Source of the DNA: Curtobacterium sp. VKM Ac-1393
Lineage (GTDB): Bacteria > Actinomycetota > Actinomycetes > Actinomycetales > Microbacteriaceae
Length of the DNA stretch: 64,000 nt
Assembly (NCBI RefSeq): GCF_015350995.1
Contig: NZ_JADKRW010000004.1
Coordinates: 404,126-468,125, forward strand
Direction of reading: 5' to 3'
Position numbers and translations under genes: made by a program. How positions within the stretch are numbered: the stretch's first letter is position 1; the number at the start of each line of letters is the position of its first letter. The notes under the pieces were generated by a model. The model was given only the letters and a program-made list of their open reading frames with translations. It searched no databases and was not told the DNA's origin. This document shows positions 7,133 to 14,753 of this stretch, piece by piece.

Positions 7133-8535
7133 GCCGAGGGCTCTTCCCGCGGCAACGTGATCGGCGCCGTCGACCGCACCCCGTCGTACGAACCGACCGC
7201 CGGGTCCTCGCCGTACCGCTCGGCCACGGAACGCGACCCGAGCAGCAGGTTGAGCAGGATCGCCGCGACGGCGCCGGCCGAGATCCCCGAGTCGAACACC
7301 AGCGTGAACCACGTCGGAAACTGTCCGTAGATCTCCGGGGCGACGGTCGGCAGCAGTGCGATGCCGAGCGGCAGCGCCACCACGAGCACGTTCCGGTTGT
7401 CGAACCGCACCTTCGACAGCGTCCTGATGCCCGAAGCCGCCACCATGCCGAACAGGGCGACCCCGGCTCCGCCGAGCACCGCGTGCGGGATCGCCTCGAC
7501 CACCGCGGCCACCTTCGGCACCAGGCCCAGCACCACGAGGATGCCGCCGGCCGCCGTCGCCACGTACCGGGAGCGCACGCCGGTCAGCGCGACGAGCCCG
7601 ACGTTCTGCGCGAACGCCGTGTACGGGAACGTGTTGAAGACCCCGCCGACGACCGTGCCGAGCCCGTCCGCGCGCAGGCCGTCGGCGAGCGTGCGCTTCG
7701 ACACCGGCCGCCCGGTGACCTCGCCGACCGCGATCATGTCGCCGGTCGTCTCGGTCATGATCACGAGCCCGACGACGAGCATCGACACGATCGAGGCGAG
7801 GTCGAACGTCGGCAGCCCGAAGTGGAACGGCGTGACGAACGCGAACCACGATGCGCTCCCGATGCCCGAGCCGTCGACCATGCCGGGGACGAACAGCGCC
7901 GCGACGGTGCCGAGCAGCAGCCCGAACAGCACGGACACCCGGGCGAGACCGCGCGGGGCGAACCGTTCGACCAGGACGATCGCGAGCAGCACCCCGGCGG
8001 CGAAGGCGACGTCGAGCGGGTCCGCAGCACCGTCCTTCCCGCCGTCGGTGACCCAGCCGGCGGCGACGCTCATGAGCGACAGCCCGATGATCAGGATGAC
8101 CGTGCCGGTGACGATCGGCGGGAACAGCCGGACGAGCTGTGCGAACCACGGTGCGACCACGACCATGAACACCCCGCACGCGATCGTCGCCCCGTAGACG
8201 GCGGTGATGCCGTGCTCGGTGCCGATCGCGATCATCGGGCCGACGGCGGCGAAGGTGACGCCCTGCACGAGCGGCAAGCGGACCCCGAACCGCCAGAACC
8301 CCACGGACTGCACGATCGTGGCGAGGCCGGCGACGAACAGGTCGGCGCTGATGAGGAACGCCAGGTCGGCGCTGTCGAAGCCGAGGGCACCGCCGACGAT
8401 GAGCGGGACGGCGATCGCGCCCGCGTACATCGCGAGCACGTGCTGCAGTCCGAGCGGCAGGAGCCTGGCGAGTGGTGGGACGGAGTCCACTCCATCGTCA
8501 CTCCGGGTCGTGCGCGGTGTCTTCGTGGTCGTCAT
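7129..8535 (-). CDS. NCS2 family purine permease (probable urate/xanthine uptake)
   Basis: 468-residue integral membrane protein of the nucleobase-ascorbate transporter family (about 12-14 spans). Recognisable segments are LQHVLAMYAGAIAVPL at the start, LVQGVTFAAVGPM, and the signature region around FPYTAFAQNVGLVALTGVRSRYV. Located next to uricase, urate or xanthine is the most probable substrate (inference). It starts with ATG preceded by a GGGACGCC leader and ends overlapping the uricase stop. The C-terminal tail (GVRSTAPITLPREEPSA) is hydrophilic. Confidence 0.9.
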   Translation of the reverse strand: MTTTKTPRTTRSDDGVDSVPPLARLLPLGLQHVLAMYAGAIAVPLIVGGALGFDSADLAFLISADLFVAGLATIVQSVGFWRFGVRLPLVQGVTFAAVGPMIAIGTEHGITAVYGATIACGVFMVVVAPWFAQLVRLFPPIVTGTVILIIGLSLMSVAAGWVTDGGKDGAADPLDVAFAAGVLLAIVLVERFAPRGLARVSVLFGLLLGTVAALFVPGMVDGSGIGSASWFAFVTPFHFGLPTFDLASIVSMLVVGLVIMTETTGDMIAVGEVTGRPVSKRTLADGLRADGLGTVVGGVFNTFPYTAFAQNVGLVALTGVRSRYVATAAGGILVVLGLVPKVAAVVEAIPHAVLGGAGVALFGMVAASGIRTLSKVRFDNRNVLVVALPLGIALLPTVAPEIYGQFPTWFTLVFDSGISAGAVAAILLNLLLGSRSVAERYGEDPAVGSYDGVRSTAPITLPREEPSA

Positions 8536-8656
8536 GGCGTCCCCTTCGAGCGGTGGTTTCCCTGTGCTCCGGACGCTATGCAGCCCGTGTTTCCCCGGGA
8601 TGACGGGCGTGGGTCGCGTCGGTCACCGGACCAGCGCCCGAAACGCACGCCGAGAC

Positions 8657-8700
8657 GGACGGGAGGCCCGTGGCGGATCCGCCACGGGCCTCCAGGCCGT
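8657..8700. terminator. Dispersed intergenic hairpin, copy 3
   Basis: GGAGGCCCGTGGCGGATCC and its complement form a long stem; the outer left arm GGACG has changed partner bases on the right (AGGCCGTC). Lies 13 bases beyond the 3' end of the minus-strand aldo/keto reductase. Confidence 0.7.
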
Positions 8701-8712
8701 CATCCGGTTGCG

Positions 8713-9699
<987 letters not shown>

Positions 9700-9828
9700 G
9701 GTCCAGGTCTACTCCATGGTCGAGCGGTCACGAAACGGCCGCAGAGTCCCGTCTCGGCTGGAGGCCGGACCCGCGGCGGCGCTACGCTCCGAGGACGGGG
9801 TGGATGCCCCGGACGGAAGGGGAACGTC

Positions 9829-10065
9829 ATGGTCGTCGTGTGGATCGTCATCGGAGTGGTCGTGGCCATCGCCGCGCTGCTCACCGTGCTCGAGGTGCAG
9901 AACCGCCGTCGTGCGAAGCTCCTCGCGCACCTCGAACCCGTCGACCCGACCCTCGGTGCCCGCACCTTCGCCGATGCCGAGGGCGAACGGGCGATGACCC
10001 AGGGACTGGCGACGGCCGCCCACCCCGGGACCACCGGCGTCTCCGGCGGGCTCGCCGGTTCGTGA
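9829..10065 (+). CDS. Small membrane protein preceding a Tat flavo-oxidase
   Basis: 78 residues: one membrane span at residues 1-22 (VVVWIVIGVVVAIAALLTVL), then a polar tail. GGAAGGGGA lies just upstream of the ATG. Its stop overlaps the GTG start of the next gene (GTGA), so the two are translationally coupled. Function unknown. Confidence 0.7.
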   Translation: MVVVWIVIGVVVAIAALLTVLEVQNRRRAKLLAHLEPVDPTLGARTFADAEGERAMTQGLATAAHPGTTGVSGGLAGS

Positions 10066-11612
10066 CGCAGCGCCCGACCAGGCGGATCCTGCTCGCCGGG
10101 GGCGTCGGACTCGGGCTCGCCGGGGTCCTGGCGGCGTGCAGCCGGCCGGGCCCCGCTCCGTCGGGCTCGCCGCGCCCGACCTCAAGTAGCTCCGCACAAC
10201 CGACGAGCGCACCGACGAGGACGCCGACGCCAGGCGGACCCGACTCGTGGGACGCCCTCGCCGCCGCGGTCTCGGGCACGGTGCTCCGGTCCGGGTCGAA
10301 CGGGTGGGACAGCGCCCGCGTGCTCGAGAACCCGCGGTACGACGACGCCGACCCACAGGGCATCCTGCGTGCCGCCGGAGCTCCGGACGTGCAGGCCGGA
10401 CTCGCGTTCGCGCGGAACACGCGCACCCCGGTCGCCCTGCGCGCGGGCGGGCACTCGTACACGGGCTGGTCGGCCGGTGGCGCTCCGGGTACCGACGTCC
10501 CGCGGTCGCTCGTCATCAGCACGCAGGACCTCGACGGCATCGAGCTGCACGACGACGACACCGTCACGATCGGCCCCGGCGCGCAGCTCGGGGACGTCTA
10601 CGCCGCACTCGCGAAGGCCGGTCGGGCCATCGGCGCCGGGTCCTGTCCGACCGTCGGCATCGGCGGGCTCACCCTCGGCGGTGGCGTCGGCGTGCTCGTC
10701 CGCTCGTTCGGGCTGACCTGCGACCAGCTCACCGGCGTCACGGTCGTCACCCCCGACGGCGCCGTGCACGAGGTCTCGACGTCCAGCGAACCGGACCTGT
10801 TCTGGGCCTGCCGGGGTGGGGGCGGTGGAACCGTCGGCGTCGTGACCGCACTGACGTACCGGACGCAGGCCGCGCCTCCCGTCCTGCTCTTCACCATCAC
10901 GTTCGCGTGGTCGGCCGCCGCAGCCGTGGTGCGCGCCTGGCAGGACTGGGCGCCCACGGCCGACCCGAAGCTGTGGTCGACGCTCAAGCTGCTGAACGGC
11001 AGCCGGCACACCGCTCCGACGGTCACCGTCACCGGCGTGTGGACCGGATCGAAGACCGGCGCCGACACCTCCGTCGACGGTTTCATCGCCGCCACGGGTG
11101 CGAAGCCCCTCGCGCACACCGGTCAAGTGCTCACCTACGGCGCCGCGATGTCCGCGTTGGCGGGGAAGCCGCAGCGGGTGTCCGAGGCGGCGACGTCGTC
11201 GATCGGATCGGCGAAGCTCACCGATGCGCAGATCGACGTGCTCGTCGCCCAGGCGGCCGCGGCGGGCGACGTCGACGGCAACCTCGAGGGCGGAGTCGCG
11301 CTCGACGCACTCGGCGGGGTCGTGGCGGACGTCGGCCGCACCGACTCGGCGTTCCCGTGGCGGTCGGCGCTCATGACCGTGCAGTACACGGCGGTCTTCG
11401 CCGACGGGGCGGACGCCGCTCCGTTCGACGCGTACGTGCGGGGGTTCCGCCGAGCCATGCGTCCGGCGTGGGGCGACGCGGCGTACGCGAACTACTGCGA
11501 CGCGTCGATCACGGACCCGTCGGCGTACTTCGGGGACAACACCTCGCGCCTGCACCGCATCGCGGAGCAGGCCGATCCGACGGGTGTGCTGGACCAGCCG
11601 AACTGGGTCTGA
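10062..11612 (+). CDS. Tat-exported FAD-linked oxidase (berberine-bridge type), lipoprotein
   Basis: 516-residue secreted flavo-oxidase of the PCMH/BBE family. The N terminus has a twin Arg (TRRILLAGG), hydrophobic core and lipobox LAAC (Cys 26), followed by a Ser/Thr/Pro linker: a Tat-type lipoprotein signal. The FAD domain shows both covalent flavin anchors expected for bicovalent members: His in RAGGHSYTGWS and Cys in GSCPTVGIGGLTLGGG. The C terminus (ANYCDASITDPSAYFGDNTSRLHRI) matches the BBE tail. It likely oxidises a carbohydrate or alcohol outside the membrane (inference). GTG start overlaps the previous stop. Confidence 0.88.
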   Translation: MTQRPTRRILLAGGVGLGLAGVLAACSRPGPAPSGSPRPTSSSSAQPTSAPTRTPTPGGPDSWDALAAAVSGTVLRSGSNGWDSARVLENPRYDDADPQGILRAAGAPDVQAGLAFARNTRTPVALRAGGHSYTGWSAGGAPGTDVPRSLVISTQDLDGIELHDDDTVTIGPGAQLGDVYAALAKAGRAIGAGSCPTVGIGGLTLGGGVGVLVRSFGLTCDQLTGVTVVTPDGAVHEVSTSSEPDLFWACRGGGGGTVGVVTALTYRTQAAPPVLLFTITFAWSAAAAVVRAWQDWAPTADPKLWSTLKLLNGSRHTAPTVTVTGVWTGSKTGADTSVDGFIAATGAKPLAHTGQVLTYGAAMSALAGKPQRVSEAATSSIGSAKLTDAQIDVLVAQAAAAGDVDGNLEGGVALDALGGVVADVGRTDSAFPWRSALMTVQYTAVFADGADAAPFDAYVRGFRRAMRPAWGDAAYANYCDASITDPSAYFGDNTSRLHRIAEQADPTGVLDQPNWV

Positions 11613-11701
11613 CGCGGGGTCGAGTCTCGGCGTGGGGCAGGCGAGTTTCGGCCCCAGCGACATCTCTCGCGTCCCGCGCCCCGTGAACTGTCGCCCAGCC
11701 C

Positions 11702-11762
11702 GAAAAGCGCCCGCGCCCGCGCCCGCACCCGGCCGCCCGTGCCCGCACCCGCACCCGCCCTA
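11702..11762. repeat. Low-complexity CGCCCG-rich stretch
   Basis: A run of degenerate CGCCCG/CGCACC hexamers immediately before TACGAT and the start of the YdeI-like gene. Simple-sequence DNA with no reading frame of interest; likely slippage product. Confidence 0.7.
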
Positions 11763-11772
11763 CGATGACCGC

Positions 11773-12405
11773 ATGGACATCGTCGACCTGGTGCTGCCGG
11801 ACGCCGCCGCGTGGCGCGCCTGGCTCGACCAGCACGAGGACGAGCCGGACGGGGTGTGGCTCGTGCTCGCCAAGAAGGGCACGACGGAGCCGACGACGCT
11901 GACCTACGACCAGGCACTCGACGAAGCGCTGTGCTCGGGGTGGATCGACGGGCAGAAGCGCGGCCGCGACGACGCGACGTTCCGGCAGCGGTTCACCCCG
12001 CGACGGAAGGCCTCGCTCTGGTCGCAGCGGAACATCGGGCTCGTCGCGACCCTCGTCGCCGACGACCGGATGCGTGACCGCGGACAGGCAGAGGTCGACC
12101 GGGCCAAGGGCGACGGCCGGTGGGACCGCGCGTACGCCGGGGCCGCGAGCGCCACCGTGCCGGAGGACCTGCAGGCAGCGCTCGACGCCGCACCCGCCGC
12201 TGCCACACTGTTCGCCGAACTCGACGCGACGAACCGGTACGCGGTGCTGCACCGGATCACGACCGCCCCGAGTGCCACCTCGCGGACGAACCGACTGACC
12301 AAGCTCGTCGCCGGACTGGAGCGCGGCGAGACGCCGTACCCCCTTCCGGACCGGTCGGAGCGCCGGGGGACACCGACTCAGGGACCGGCAACACCTCCGG
12401 CGTAG
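11773..12405 (+). CDS. YdeI/OmpD-associated-like protein (bacteriocin-protection family)
   Basis: 210-residue cytosolic protein of the family named YdeI/OmpD-associated or bacteriocin-protection. Characteristic segments are WLDQHEDEPDGVWLVLAKKGT, LTYDQALDEALCSGWIDGQKR, FRQRFTPRRKASLWSQRN and the C-terminal AVLHRITTAPSATSRTNRL. Biochemical role unknown in the family. ATG is 6 bases after TACGAT, a leaderless layout. Nine bases separate its stop from the aldo/keto reductase at 12415. Confidence 0.8.
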   Translation: MDIVDLVLPDAAAWRAWLDQHEDEPDGVWLVLAKKGTTEPTTLTYDQALDEALCSGWIDGQKRGRDDATFRQRFTPRRKASLWSQRNIGLVATLVADDRMRDRGQAEVDRAKGDGRWDRAYAGAASATVPEDLQAALDAAPAAATLFAELDATNRYAVLHRITTAPSATSRTNRLTKLVAGLERGETPYPLPDRSERRGTPTQGPATPPA

Positions 12406-12414
12406 ACCGGGGGC

Positions 12415-13296
12415 ATGACCACTGGTACCGACACCACGAACCGTCCGGCCGCCGCTTCCGGCACCTTCCGCATCGGGGGCGACCTCGAGGTCCACCGCCT
12501 CGGCTACGGCACCATGCAGCTCACCGGCCCCGGCGTCTGGGGACCACCGAAGGACCACGACGAGGCCGTCCGCGTCCTCAAGCGTGCCGTCGAGCTGGGC
12601 GTGGACTTCTTCGACACCGCCGACTCGTACGGCCCCTACGTCGCCGAGGAGCTCCTGCACGAAGCGCTCCACCCCTACGGCGACGACGTCGTCATCGCGA
12701 CGAAGGCCGGCCTGACCCGCACCGGCCCGAACGTCTGGCCGCCCGTCGGCCGCCCGGAGTACCTGCGGCAAGAGGCGGAGATGAGCCTCCGCCGTCTGGG
12801 CCTCGAACGCATCGACCTGTTCCAGCTGCACCGCATCGACCCGAAGGTCCCGCTCGAGGACCAGGTCGGCGAGCTCAAGAAGCTGCAGGACGAGGGCAAG
12901 ATCCGGCACATCGGCCTGTCCGAGGTGTCCGTCGACGACGTCAAGGCCGCGCAGGAGATCGCGACGATCGTGTCGGTGCAGAACCTGTACAACCTGCAGA
13001 AGCGCGACGCCGAGGAGCTCCTCGACTGGTCGACCGAGCAGGGCATCGCGTTCATCCCGTGGTTCCCGCTGGCGACCGGCGGGCTGACCGGCGAGGACTC
13101 GCCGCTCACCGAGATCGCGGAGCGGAAGGGTGCGACGCCGGCGCAGCTCGCACTCGCGTGGCTGCTCAAGCGCTCGCCCGTCGTGCTGCCGATCCCGGGC
13201 ACCTCGAGCGTCGCGCACCTGGAGGACAACCTGCAGGGCGCGACCATCGAGCTGACCGACGACGAGTTCGAGGAGCTGTCGAAGCTGGGTTCCTGA
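12415..13296 (+). CDS. Aldo/keto reductase
   Basis: 293-residue NAD(P)-linked reductase. Catalytic residues visible: Asp and Tyr in [11 protein letters not shown], Lys in VIATKAG, His in LFQLHRIDP; the cofactor phosphate-binding end is [17 protein letters not shown]. Only 9 bases after the YdeI-like gene, so probably co-transcribed, though TAGACC 7 bases before ATG may add a promoter. A GGGACCGGCAACACCT sequence at 12381 resembles the MmyB-regulon motif but is one base shorter and too close to the start. Confidence 0.9.
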   Translation: MTTGTDTTNRPAAASGTFRIGGDLEVHRLGYGTMQLTGPGVWGPPKDHDEAVRVLKRAVELGVDFFDTADSYGPYVAEELLHEALHPYGDDVVIATKAGLTRTGPNVWPPVGRPEYLRQEAEMSLRRLGLERIDLFQLHRIDPKVPLEDQVGELKKLQDEGKIRHIGLSEVSVDDVKAAQEIATIVSVQNLYNLQKRDAEELLDWSTEQGIAFIPWFPLATGGLTGEDSPLTEIAERKGATPAQLALAWLLKRSPVVLPIPGTSSVAHLEDNLQGATIELTDDEFEELSKLGS

Positions 13297-13323
13297 CCCG
13301 GGGTCGCGGACGCGACCGGACGG

Positions 13324-13367
13324 CGGACTGGAGGCCCGTGGCGACACCGCCACGGGCCTCCAGTCCG
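13324..13367. terminator. Dispersed intergenic hairpin, copy 4 (compensatory changes)
   Basis: Perfect 20-base arms, CGGACTGGAGGCCCGTGGCG and complement, with an ACAC loop. Where most copies read GGACGGGAGG/CCTCCCGTCC this one reads GGACTGGAGG/CCTCCAGTCC: both partners of one pair changed together. Terminator of the aldo/keto reductase. Confidence 0.78.
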
Positions 13368-13384
13368 TCTGCTGGTTGCGGATG

Positions 13385-13412
13385 CATACGCAGTATGGGC
13401 ATACTCGGTATG
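13385..13412. promoter_or_regulatory. PadR operator, nested dyads
   Basis: CATAC-gcAGTATG-gg-CATACTcg-GTATG: two nested inverted repeats sharing one centre at 13398/13399. Lies 32 bases before the PadR start. Very likely the autoregulatory operator. Confidence 0.75.
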
Positions 13413-13443
13413 TCCACGGTGGACGAGAGACGGGGGAAGTGTC

Positions 13444-14028
13444 ATGAGCGTACGGATGGGCGTACTCGCGCTGCTGGTGGGGGGACCCGGGTACGGGTAC
13501 CAGCTCAGGGGGGAGTTCGAGCACCGCACCGGCGGGAGCTGGCCGCTCAACATCGGCCAGGTCTACACGACGCTCGACCGCCTGGAACGCGACGGCCTCG
13601 TGGCCCGCGGCGACACCGACGACGACGGCCACGTCGTCTACACGGTGACCGACGCGGGTCGCGGGGAAGTGGCGCGCTGGTTCAGCGAACCGGTACCGGC
13701 GAAGCGCGGTCGCGACGAACTCGCGATCAAGTTCGCGCTCGCCGTGACGGTGCCCGGCGTCGACGTCGCGCGCCTGGTGCAGGTGCAGCGTGGCGCCGCG
13801 ATCCGGAACCTGCAGGACCTGACCCGGCTCAAGCGCACGTCCGACCCCGCGACGGACCTGGCGTGGTCGCTCGTGCTCGAGTCGATGGTGTTCCAGGCCG
13901 AGGCCGAGGTGCGGTGGCTCGACCACGTCGAGTCGACCGTGGCGCGGTACCGGCCGGACGAGCACCCGGCGGCTCCCGCTGGCTCCTCGTCACCGACCGC
14001 CGCCGACACCGCGCGGAGTGCACGGTGA
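13444..14028 (+). CDS. PadR family transcriptional regulator
   Basis: 194-residue regulator. The winged helix occupies residues 1-80 (LLVGGPGYGYQLRGEFEHRTGGSWPLNIGQVYTTLDRLERDGLV is the family signature) and a helical C-terminal effector/dimer domain follows. A GGGGGAAG sequence precedes the ATG. Its stop overlaps the GTG of the ABC ATPase (GTGA), forming a three-gene operon with an ATPase and an FtsX-type permease, the classic arrangement where PadR represses its own exporter. The nested dyad at 13385-13412 is the likely operator. Confidence 0.9.
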   Translation: MSVRMGVLALLVGGPGYGYQLRGEFEHRTGGSWPLNIGQVYTTLDRLERDGLVARGDTDDDGHVVYTVTDAGRGEVARWFSEPVPAKRGRDELAIKFALAVTVPGVDVARLVQVQRGAAIRNLQDLTRLKRTSDPATDLAWSLVLESMVFQAEAEVRWLDHVESTVARYRPDEHPAAPAGSSSPTAADTARSAR

Positions 14029-14753
14029 CCGCCGCACCGCTCCTGCGGCTCGACGCCGTCAGCGTGCACTACGGCTCCGGCGCGAAGGCCGTCACGGCGC
14101 TGGCCGGCATCGACCTGGCCATCCAGCGTGGCGAGATGGTCGCCGTGATGGGGACCTCGGGTTCCGGCAAGTCGACGCTGCTCGCCTGCGCCGGCACCCT
14201 GCTGCCGCCGACGAGCGGCGAGGTCCTGATCGACGGCGAGTTCGTGTCCGACCGGCCGGCCAAGGAGCTCGCGGCTCTGCGCCGACGGCTCATCGGGTTC
14301 GTGTTCCAGGACTTCAACCTGATCCCCTCGCTCACCGCGGTCGAGAACGTGGCACTGCCGCTCGAGCTCGACGGCTGGAAGGCCTCGCAGGCCCGCCGCG
14401 CCGCGGAACTGGCTCTCGACAACGTCGAACTCGCCCACCGCGCCGACGCCTACCCGGACGACCTGTCCGGTGGCCAGCAGCAGCGCGTCGCGATCGCCCG
14501 GGGCGTGGTCGGCGAGCGCCGGCTCGTGCTCGCCGACGAACCGACCGGTGCCCTCGACTCGCAGACCGGCGAGGTCGTACTCCGCATGCTCCGACGACAC
14601 GTCGACGCCGGGGCCGGAGCGCTGCTCGTCACCCACGACGCCCGGCACGCCGCCTGGGCGGACCGGATCGTCTTCCTGCGCGACGGCCGCGTGGTCGACG
14701 AGACCGTCTACTCGGGCGTCGAGCTCGCGCTGGCGGACCGGACCGCCTCGTGA
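14025..14753 (+). CDS. ABC transporter ATPase (MacB/LolD-type)
   Basis: 242-residue nucleotide-binding subunit. Walker A GTSGSGKST, Q-loop FVFQDFNLIPSLT, signature LSGGQQQR, Walker B LVLADEPTGALD and H-loop VTHD are all intact. The Q-loop and EPTGALD spelling place it in the MacB/LolD/FtsE subclass that pairs with FtsX-like permeases; the permease follows with a GTGA overlap. Probably exports a hydrophobic or antimicrobial compound or works as a mechanotransducer (inference). Confidence 0.93.
   Translation: MTAAPLLRLDAVSVHYGSGAKAVTALAGIDLAIQRGEMVAVMGTSGSGKSTLLACAGTLLPPTSGEVLIDGEFVSDRPAKELAALRRRLIGFVFQDFNLIPSLTAVENVALPLELDGWKASQARRAAELALDNVELAHRADAYPDDLSGGQQQRVAIARGVVGERRLVLADEPTGALDSQTGEVVLRMLRRHVDAGAGALLVTHDARHAAWADRIVFLRDGRVVDETVYSGVELALADRTAS

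Noticed and set aside
11613..11772. Possible regulatory RNA in the gap before the YdeI-like gene.
   Set aside because: The stretch is mostly CGCCCG-type simple sequence plus short GGGGC/GCCCC pairings that such composition gives by chance.
12381..12396. A further MmyB-regulon motif before the aldo/keto reductase at 12415.
   Set aside because: GGGACCGGCAACACCT is similar but one base short, lies inside the preceding gene's end and only 19 bases from the ATG rather than about 35. Left as a chance or marginal match.
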